Assembly: GCF_001006045.1 (NCBI RefSeq)
Contig: NZ_CP011267.1
Span: 806,001 to 870,000 of the forward strand
DNA: 64,000 nucleotides
DNA from: Geoglobus ahangari
GTDB lineage: Archaea; Halobacteriota; Archaeoglobi; Archaeoglobales; Archaeoglobaceae
Reading direction: 5' to 3'
Part shown: positions 59,201 to 64,000 of the stretch, one piece after another
Layout: each line of letters opens with the position of its first letter
Numbering within the stretch: the first letter of the stretch is position 1
The notes under the pieces: generated by a model
The model's input: the letters and a program-made list of their open reading frames with translations, nothing else
What the model was told of the DNA's origin: nothing
Database searches by the model: none
Program-made: the position numbers and the translations under genes

Positions 59201-59987
59201 TTGGGATAGCATTCATAACTCCTACAAGCTGGAATTCGAGGAGTATGTCCTTTTTCGTGAGGTTGAGAACTCTTCCTTCAGTCCATTTGTATACAAGATA
59301 CTTGAATAGGGTTTCAGGATCTAGATATTTCCCGATTTTCGGATATTTGAGCCCGGGAATTGCGCCTGAGACTTCTATGACTCTGATTAAATCCTCATTG
59401 AAGTCTATAGCCTCCTCCCAGAGCTCATCAAACCAATTATTGAGATATAGAACGTCTTCTCTCTCAGTTAGAATCACATTCAATTCTTTATTCTGTATTA
59501 ATCCCTCGGCAGTGAAATTTGACGAGCCAACGATTGCCACCCCCGGAGAACCATATTTGTCCTCCAAATCTTTTAAAAACAGGTAAAGTTTGGCGTGGAG
59601 CCTCGATTTGTCAAAAAGCTTCACCTCTATTAAATTGTTCGCAATATAGTCTCTCAACCTCTTTAACTGGTTGATTTGCTGCTCTGTTAATTCTTTGGAT
59701 TGTAATTCCTCTATCATTTTTTGCTTGAATAATTCCCTTAAACTGTAGCCAGACACCAGTTCCTCTTTTGTGGGCAGCGTGGTTTCGTTGCCCATAATAA
59801 GTTTCAAAAACGGTCTTCTGTCCACATCTTTGGGAAAATCTTCATCAACAAGATCAAAACCACTCAGGAAAAAGTAGCCAACAGCAAATTTAGCCTCTTT
59901 ACAGTTTTTCAGTCTGTCTTTTATAACGTCTTTGAGAAGCTTGCCAGGAGTGTTGTCTATAATTTTGGTTGAATCGTACCCAGACAT
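56262..59987 (-). CDS. PLD-SNF2 fusion helicase/nuclease
   Basis: 1241 residues. Residues 1-200 are a phospholipase-D-type nuclease domain with one HKD motif: SRLHAKLYLF (His131, Lys133) and GSSNFTAEGL (Asn157). From 250 an SF2/SNF2 helicase: Walker A LADSVGLGKSFMA (Lys280), VIDEAHKYRN, LLTATPLNN, and after a long acidic helical insert (EEFEAEAQEEESWFDK) the second lobe with FTQYKDTAYYL, STDALSEGVNLQDAD and QRVGRVNRIG. The C-terminal 250 residues are helical. First gene of the operon; TATTAAAAG at 60011-60019 is the probable TATA box. Confidence 0.85.
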   Translation of the reverse strand: MSGYDSTKIIDNTPGKLLKDVIKDRLKNCKEAKFAVGYFFLSGFDLVDEDFPKDVDRRPFLKLIMGNETTLPTKEELVSGYSLRELFKQKMIEELQSKELTEQQINQLKRLRDYIANNLIEVKLFDKSRLHAKLYLFLKDLEDKYGSPGVAIVGSSNFTAEGLIQNKELNVILTEREDVLYLNNWFDELWEEAIDFNEDLIRVIEVSGAIPGLKYPKIGKYLDPETLFKYLVYKWTEGRVLNLTKKDILLEFQLVGVMNAIPILNHYDGVILADSVGLGKSFMASAIIQEFLVGKYPHWKPSDKEYPAVMLILPPSLISQWEDLLVGRADERMMEKLERGELVRVNSEYFLQNMFKKLVKGSYNHKIYEIYDESGTKLIGKIAFLSLGLFQRYKADLKKGEIDEELLKMREEYDLFVIDEAHKYRNKNTNRWKAVRALQKKSNGFSNKFLLLTATPLNNTIDDLYNLIRLFTDDTFQSFQNNKYSVSVPDLIREYKKLKKEYEKTDDEGIKKKLKEKAAEIKRKVLDEVMILRTRKYITEQFRGLNIVFKDPKPYSIDYSPFYTPKFNELVRKISRNIDRINFEHTKLYGVRYIVFADDEEEEYKIIEISDLFKLLLGKRLESGVFPFETTLRKIYEKEKVFYTLFKKSVERITSLDDLRNLIVKAVEEAKINKELEDVAEEFEAEAQEEESWFDKVVKLLVEYVENYNLEGYSGVEKVKVGLKIALHNMEQDLKLMDEIFDALDALKVGENGDFKVLGTVPKDEDEIIDTRIYVYENDPKLEALKQLMVKPKYMSEKLGIEENLYKKKFIIFTQYKDTAYYLYHNLREWIEREIDLHPWLKDKADRIKIGLVTGDTDTETKMNYIKRFAPKANSGDEEVRRYGEIEILISTDALSEGVNLQDADAVVNFDLPWNPMIIVQRVGRVNRIGNDKDVYVLNFTPSREIEIIVGILSKLKQKIEDITLVVGKESKILSQEEDISVETFGERIKSLSELSMTDLEEFGISDEFKDVVEGGIPQEQVDEYKLWNIIQYELGYTDKDFEEVKNLGDGPYYTYIQSGNGKIFSIYEFYRGDFRIDRKIISIGKEGIKQESPLALLELVRGRKITPFKLDESAEKLKEIDKQAEKVVEKLKRDYQPDQKGFLYGLYNALISEKEKGRGLENYKSVVNTLKLLDYRQYSSPIKSLLVENKLIEVDKNNNVKILNLKGVVDTLYSRFLQWNLSRVPSLKVEKKHIGWFYAQ

Positions 59988-60010
59988 CCAATCAATAGTT
60001 GTTTCGGCCC

Positions 60011-60019
60011 TATTAAAAG
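60011..60019 (-). promoter_or_regulatory. Probable TATA element of the defence operon
   Basis: On the minus strand CTTTTAATA lies about 28 bp before the helicase ATG at 59987, with no strong Shine-Dalgarno site between. Confidence 0.45.
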
Positions 60020-60258
60020 CTTTTCAAAAATTAATTTCATGAGATATGATAAAACTAAATTCAAAATAAATTGTTGTTTTAAATGACACATTATCGTAAT
60101 GCTATATCCAAATACTAAGATGGGTGAGCATGATTAATCTGGTAGAGGATTGAATAAAGCCTTAACAGAAGAAAACGAATCTGCAAATCTGAAAAAACAG
60201 AATACAGAACAAACAGAATGCAAAAGAGTTAAACAAGCGAGGACATCATGATCTTAAC

Positions 60259-60447
60259 TCACTTCCCTGTTTCATCAGGCACCGCACTGGCATCCTCTCT
60301 CGCATTGTCCTCGCTGTAGTCAATCTGCAGAGGTTCGTAAGCATCCTTCAGCTCTTCAAATCTGAGCACGTCGAACATCTGGAGTTCTTCAGCTGTGAAG
60401 CAGTGACAGTATAACTCAACGTATTGATCATCTTGGCTAAACTGCGG
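60259..60447 (-). pseudogene. C-terminal gene fragment in the gap before tRNA-Gln
   Basis: The 558-bp gap 59988-60545 has one coding-like stretch on the minus strand, open between stops at 60448-60450 and 60259-60261. It reads VELYCHCFTAEELQMFDVLR, then FEELKDAYEPLQIDYSEDNA and a short acidic tail. An ATG at 60378 would give 39 residues. It looks like the tail of a larger lost gene at the island edge. I do not recognise the family. The rest of the gap is AT-rich with no other support. Confidence 0.4.
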
Positions 60448-60545
60448 TCACGATCTAGCTAAATCTTTGGGGAAAAGTTAGAAACATTAAAAGCTCTTAA
60501 TTTCTGTAAAGGAGAGATCTGGGGGTTATAGATGTTAAAAAACCA

Positions 60546-60618
60546 TAGCCCCGCGGGGATTCGAACCCCGGTCCCGGGCTCCAAAGGCCCGGATGATTGG
60601 CCGCTACACCACGGGGCT
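60546..60618 (-). tRNA. tRNA-Gln (anticodon TTG)
   Basis: Read on the minus strand, acceptor stem AGCCCCG pairs with CGGGGCU and is followed by A; anticodon stem CCGGGC/GCCCGG encloses CUUUGGA, anticodon UUG, reading CAA. T arm CGGGG-UUCGAAU-CCCCG is regular. CCA is not encoded; no intron. Its 3' end points toward the AT-rich island, the side on which integrative elements usually insert. Confidence 0.95.
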
Positions 60619-60642
60619 CCGGTAAAAAATTGGTTGGGTGTT

Positions 60643-61506
60643 TTAAATTTTTACCGACGAGGCAATCGCCGTCTCGAACTGAGTCTCCTGAGAGATCTGT
60701 ATCGGGTACTCAGCACCCATGAAGCTCACGTATATCTTCGCGTTCACCTTAACCGTCGTCTTTTCTCCGTTCTTGACGTGCGTCACCCACCACTCCGGAA
60801 GCTTCGTGTTGTCCAAGTAGATGGGCACCCTGACCTTCTCCTTTTCTCCGGGCTTGAGGTTCAGGTTTATCTCCTCAACGCCCTTGCCCATAGTGATTCC
60901 GTTCATCTCTATGGAGTACTCTATCTTGCTGATGTCTATGCTCACGGGGGCGTTGTTCTCCGCGGTACCGCTCACCACCAGCTCCGTCCTGAGGTTGTCC
61001 ACCTTGCCGAGTTCGAGCCTTATGTCTCTGAATGCGAATATGTCCACTCCACCAACAGACACCACCTGATCCTCGAAGCCCATCCCCAACATGTTCGTCG
61101 TCAGCTGCTGGCTCACCTCGATCGGGTACCTGTAGTCGAAAACCAGCAGGTTTATGACAGGGACTATCTTTATCATCATCTCGCTATTTTCCCCATGCTG
61201 AAGGTGGCTGACCCACATGTCCTTTATCCTCTGGTTCTCTATCTTTATGCTCAGGACGACCCTGTCCTTCTCTATGTCTATCGCATTCCCATGGGCTATC
61301 TGTATTCCGTTGATGTAGACGTAGGACTCAACGTCCTTCAGCGGAAGGAAGGGCAGGGGGTTGTTTATATCCACGTTCGCCACCAGTTCGCTGTACTGAT
61401 CGTTTACCTCCCCCCAGTGGGCCTGCACGTCCTTTATCCCCGGCTGGACGCAGCCTGCAGTCAGCGTCACTGCAAGAGCGATGAGCAGGATGTGCCAGAC
61501 TCTCAT
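60643..61506 (-). CDS. LEA14-like (WHy domain) lipoprotein
   Basis: 287 residues from ATG 61506. Signal peptide with lipobox: VWHILLIALAVTLTAGC (Cys17). Two WHy/LEA14 beta-sandwich repeats follow: VANVDINNPLPFLPLKDVES with a second at TAENNAPVSIDISKIEYSI; each has the N-P-x-P-like turn and the YxI-x-NG strand. Such proteins are linked to desiccation or stress tolerance; here it would be anchored outside the membrane. TTTAAAGC at 61531-61538 lies about 28 bp upstream. Confidence 0.82.
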   Translation of the reverse strand: MRVWHILLIALAVTLTAGCVQPGIKDVQAHWGEVNDQYSELVANVDINNPLPFLPLKDVESYVYINGIQIAHGNAIDIEKDRVVLSIKIENQRIKDMWVSHLQHGENSEMMIKIVPVINLLVFDYRYPIEVSQQLTTNMLGMGFEDQVVSVGGVDIFAFRDIRLELGKVDNLRTELVVSGTAENNAPVSIDISKIEYSIEMNGITMGKGVEEINLNLKPGEKEKVRVPIYLDNTKLPEWWVTHVKNGEKTTVKVNAKIYVSFMGAEYPIQISQETQFETAIASSVKI

Positions 61507-61597
61507 AATTATCATTTTGATAACCAACAGTTTAAAGCGTTTCGGTAATACCTGAAGATTACGTAAAGTTTTATAAACTCCCCACTCAGCTACAACC

Positions 61598-62923
61598 ATG
61601 GCCTTGGAGGACTATTTTGAGTTTAGCCGGTACAACACAAACATGAGGACAGAGGTGCTCGCAGGTCTGACGACATTCATGACGATGTCATACATAATAT
61701 TCGTGAACCCGCTGATTCTCAGCGATGCCATTGGTAAAGATGCTATTCCGAGCCTTGTAACCGCCACAGCCCTCTCCGCGGGGATTGCCACGATAATAAT
61801 GGGCCTGTACGCGAGGAAGCCATTTGCCCTCGCTCCGGGAATGGGGCTGAATGCTTACTTCACCTACGGTGTAGTGCTCGGAATGGGGTATTCGTGGGAG
61901 GTAGCTCTTGCCGCGGTGTTCGTTGAGGGACTCCTGTTCATAGTGCTCTCAGTATCAGGGCTAAGGACTGCGGTGATCAACGCCATTCCGCCATCCCAGA
62001 AGTACGCGATCGGTGCGGGTATAGGCCTCTTCCTCACGCTGATCGGCATGAAGGCCGCCGGAATCGTTGTTGACAGCCAGGCAACGCTCATAACCCTCGG
62101 AACCGAGAACTTCGCAAAGCCAGAGTTCTGGGTGGCGATGATTGGGCTTGTGGTGGCATTCCTGCTGATGGTCAGGAACATTCCCGGGGCGCTGCTTTTC
62201 TCGATCGTGGTTGCGACCATCTCGGCCATCATTCTCGGAGTTTCTCCGGCCCCGGAGAGCCTGTTCGCTCTGCCGACTCTCGACAAGACTCTGTTCAAGC
62301 TCGATCTCGCAGGACTGATGAGCGTTGGTGCCATAGGTGTCGTCTTCGCCTTCTTCATGGTCGACTTCTTCGACACCCTTGGAACAGTCGCAGGTCTCAG
62401 CGCGAAGGCGGGATTCATGGAGGAGGACGGGAGCATCCCAGACAGCGAGAAGATACTGCTGACCGACGCCATCGGCACGTCACTGGGAGCACTCCTCGGA
62501 ACCTCAACGGTAACGACGTACATAGAGAGCGCAGCGGGTATCGAGGAGGGAGGCAGGACTGGAATGGTCGCCCTCGTTGTGGGCCTACTGTTCCTCGCGG
62601 TTGGACTGTTCGTCTCGCCCATAGCCCAGATAATACCCGCACAGGCGACCGCTCCGGCGCTAATGATCGTCGGATTCTACATGCTTACTGTTGTGAGGGA
62701 CATTGACTTCGACGACCTCACCGAAGCTCTTCCAGCGTTCTTCGTCCTCGTCACGATCCCCTACACGTACTCGATCGCGGACGGTATTGGCGCAGGGTTC
62801 ATAAGCTACGTGGTGCTCAAGATAGTCGCAGGGAGGCACAGGGAGGTTCACCCGCTGATGTACTTCCTTGCCCTGATATTCGTGGCCTACTTCATGTACC
62901 TCGGCGGGATAATCATGTTCTGA
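61598..62923 (+). CDS. NCS2/AzgA-type purine permease
   Basis: 441 residues, 12-14 helices. AzgA group motifs: AGLTTFMTMSYIIFVNP, APGMGLNAYFTYGVV, GIGLFLTLIGMKAAGIV, FFMVDFFDTLGTVAGLS, and LLGTSTVTTYIESAAGIEEGGRTG. Imports adenine, guanine, hypoxanthine or related bases. TTTTATAAAC at 61569-61578 gives a leaderless promoter about 25 bp upstream. Confidence 0.93.
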   Translation: MALEDYFEFSRYNTNMRTEVLAGLTTFMTMSYIIFVNPLILSDAIGKDAIPSLVTATALSAGIATIIMGLYARKPFALAPGMGLNAYFTYGVVLGMGYSWEVALAAVFVEGLLFIVLSVSGLRTAVINAIPPSQKYAIGAGIGLFLTLIGMKAAGIVVDSQATLITLGTENFAKPEFWVAMIGLVVAFLLMVRNIPGALLFSIVVATISAIILGVSPAPESLFALPTLDKTLFKLDLAGLMSVGAIGVVFAFFMVDFFDTLGTVAGLSAKAGFMEEDGSIPDSEKILLTDAIGTSLGALLGTSTVTTYIESAAGIEEGGRTGMVALVVGLLFLAVGLFVSPIAQIIPAQATAPALMIVGFYMLTVVRDIDFDDLTEALPAFFVLVTIPYTYSIADGIGAGFISYVVLKIVAGRHREVHPLMYFLALIFVAYFMYLGGIIMF

Positions 62924-62933
62924 CGCCCTTCCC

Positions 62934-62950
62934 TTTTTCCCTCCTTTTTT
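62934..62950 (+). terminator. Pyrimidine/T-rich terminator after the purine permease
   Basis: TTTTT at 62934-62938 and TTTTTT at 62945-62950 follow the stop codon by about 10 bases; no hairpin needed, typical for archaea. Confidence 0.5.
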
Positions 62951-62999
62951 AGTATTTCTTTGTAGTTATTATTATATACTCAAAGACCGAGCTTGGAGT

Positions 63000-63425
63000 A
63001 TGGACAGAATTAGGCTTGGTCTGGTCGTCGCCGAGTTCAACAGGGACATCACGTACATGATGGAGGTTCTCGCCAAGGAGCATGCCGAGTTCCTAGGGGC
63101 AGAGGTTGCCGAAGTCATTCGCGTTCCGGGTGTTTTCGACATACCCATCGCGCTCAAGAAGATGCTCGAGAAGGGGAATGTCGACGCCATCGCTACCTTG
63201 GGCTGCGTGATTGAGGGTGAGACCGAGCACGACGAGGTTGTGGCCCAGCATGCTGCGAGAAAGATTATGGATCTGAGCCTCGAGTATGGCGTACCGGTTT
63301 CTCTGGGAATAAGCGGGCCGGGAATGGGCAGGATAGCCGCACAGCAGAGGATTGACTACGCCAAACGCGCGGTTGAGGCTGCCGTGAAGCTTGCGAGGAG
63401 GCTCAAGGAGTATGAGCAGGGCTGA
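63000..63425 (+). CDS. ribH: 6,7-dimethyl-8-ribityllumazine synthase
   Basis: 141 residues. Condenses the pyrimidine and butanone phosphate precursors of riboflavin. Motifs: GLVVAEFNRDITYMM, VRVPGVFDIPIAL-like VIRVPGVFDIPIALK, TLGCVIEGETEHDEVV and SLGISGPGM. Short archaeal form. TTATTATATA is about 25 bp before the ATG. Overlaps the aminotransferase by 14 bp. Confidence 0.96.
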   Translation: MDRIRLGLVVAEFNRDITYMMEVLAKEHAEFLGAEVAEVIRVPGVFDIPIALKKMLEKGNVDAIATLGCVIEGETEHDEVVAQHAARKIMDLSLEYGVPVSLGISGPGMGRIAAQQRIDYAKRAVEAAVKLARRLKEYEQG

Positions 63426-64000
63426 CCTCATACAGCCTTCGGCCACGATGAAAATTTCCGAGAGGGCGAGACAGCTTAGGAGAGAGGGTAAGGACGTCAT
63501 AGACATGGGTCTCGGAGAGCCGGACTTCTCCACGCCACCTCACATAGTCGAGGCGGCATGCAAGGCTCTCGAGGAGGGAAAGACCACCTACGCCCCCGCA
63601 CAGGGGATACCTGAGCTGAGGGAAGCGATAGCCGAGAAGGTCAGGAATGAGAACGGAATTCCGGCAAACCCCGAGAATGTGATTGTCACGGCAGGGGCGA
63701 AGTACGCGATATACGAGGCGATGCAGGCCATAATCGAGCCGGGAGACGAGGTGATTCTGCTCGAGCCTGCCTGGGTGAGTTACGAGGCCTGCGTGCTGCT
63801 TGCAGGTGGAAAGCCGGTGTTCGTCAAGCACGACGAGACGTTCAAGTCCGCTGAGATAGAGGAGCACATCACGCCCAAAACGAAGATGGTTGTTGTAAAC
63901 AGTCCTAACAATCCGATTGGAGTTGTCTATCCGAAGGAGTTTCTGAAGAAGGTGGCTGACCTCGCATCCGACCACGGCTTCTACGTCATGGCGGATGAGG
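63412..64000 (+). CDS. PLP-dependent class I aminotransferase, 3' end outside window
   Basis: 196 residues visible. Aspartate-aminotransferase-like N-terminal half: PSATMKISERARQLRREGKD, MGLGEPDFSTPPHIVEAA, TYAPAQGIPELREAIAEKV, TAGAKYAIYEAMQAI, EPAWVSYEACV, and VVNSPNNPIGVVY with the conserved NNPTG-like turn. The Lys that binds PLP is past the window end. Substrate probably aspartate or another common amino acid. ATG overlaps ribH. Confidence 0.92.
   Translation, partial: MSRADLIQPSATMKISERARQLRREGKDVIDMGLGEPDFSTPPHIVEAACKALEEGKTTYAPAQGIPELREAIAEKVRNENGIPANPENVIVTAGAKYAIYEAMQAIIEPGDEVILLEPAWVSYEACVLLAGGKPVFVKHDETFKSAEIEEHITPKTKMVVVNSPNNPIGVVYPKEFLKKVADLASDHGFYVMADE

Noticed and set aside
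60532-61548. Long plus-strand open frame of 338 codons
   Set aside because: It runs antisense to the LEA14-like lipoprotein gene and through the tRNA-Gln; its sequence is low in complexity and lacks any motif, while the minus-strand gene has a signal peptide and domains.
1-64000. CRISPR arrays, rRNA genes, insertion sequences
   Set aside because: No regularly spaced repeats, no rRNA-like stretches and no transposase or integrase-like protein were seen on either strand.

Overview
This window is a stretch of archaeal chromosome. The genes that place it are archaeal or largely archaeal: ribosomal proteins L18e, L13, S9 and S2 with RNA polymerase subunits N and K and enolase, Orc1/Cdc6, the HerA-NurA-Mre11-Rad50 set, a KEOPS subunit, SepRS and GatCA, and archaeal Nog1 and presenilin homologues. 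The sirtuin is very close to what I recall of Archaeoglobus fulgidus Sir2-Af2. Together with SepRS, indolepyruvate ferredoxin oxidoreductase and heavy AGG/AGA arginine use, this points to the order Archaeoglobales (Archaeoglobus, Geoglobus or Ferroglobus; the genus cannot be settled by eye). Many genes have a TATA element about 25 bp before the start codon and no Shine-Dalgarno site, so leaderless transcription looks common. Genes inside operons often overlap as ATGA or TGATG.

Layout. 1-10 kb: membrane permease end, CBS regulator, Nog1 GTPase, presenilin-like protease, PIN-KH ATPase with hisI, a KaiC-like protein with a dead P-loop, Cgi121, sirtuin, Orc1/Cdc6 with a perfect palindrome over its ribosome binding site, and a PfkB sugar kinase. 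10-13.7 kb: the rpl18e-rpl13-rps9-rpoN-tRNA-Pro-rpoK-eno-rps2 operon, in which rpoN and the tRNA overlap. 13.7-21.2 kb: mre11-rad50-nurA-(unknown 161 aa)-herA-(S4 methyltransferase) break-repair operon. 21-26.6 kb: housekeeping genes (CrcB, DUF190, DUF302, acylphosphatase, HisF, RidA, MazG, nicotinate phosphoribosyltransferase, MgtC). 26.6-31 kb: an ABC exporter whose two divergent transcripts share one palindromic TATA box; one permease is fused to a PrsW/CPBP-like protease domain. 31-45 kb: DtxR regulator, FdhD, an RHH protein, the gatC-gatA-sepS-nfi operon, a decayed HEPN/MNT pair, ZIP transporter, vapBC, Thi4 with a small zinc protein, two transporters, IorAB and MTA/SAH deaminase.

From about 44.9 to 60.5 kb the sequence becomes visibly AT-richer and the gene content changes. 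This looks like an acquired island ending beside a tRNA-Gln gene. It holds a PIN pseudogene with an amber stop, a secreted nuclease lipoprotein, a rhomboid protease, an operon of EVE protein, HicA, HicB and DUF365 protein, and a four-gene operon: PLD-SNF2 helicase, Eco57I-type N6 methyltransferase, Rad50-like AAA ATPase, and a 633-residue protein with a PD-(D/E)XK nuclease end. That operon is the best candidate here for an undescribed defence system. Beyond the tRNA the sequence returns to ordinary chromosome: LEA14-like lipoprotein, NCS2 permease, lumazine synthase and the start of an aminotransferase.
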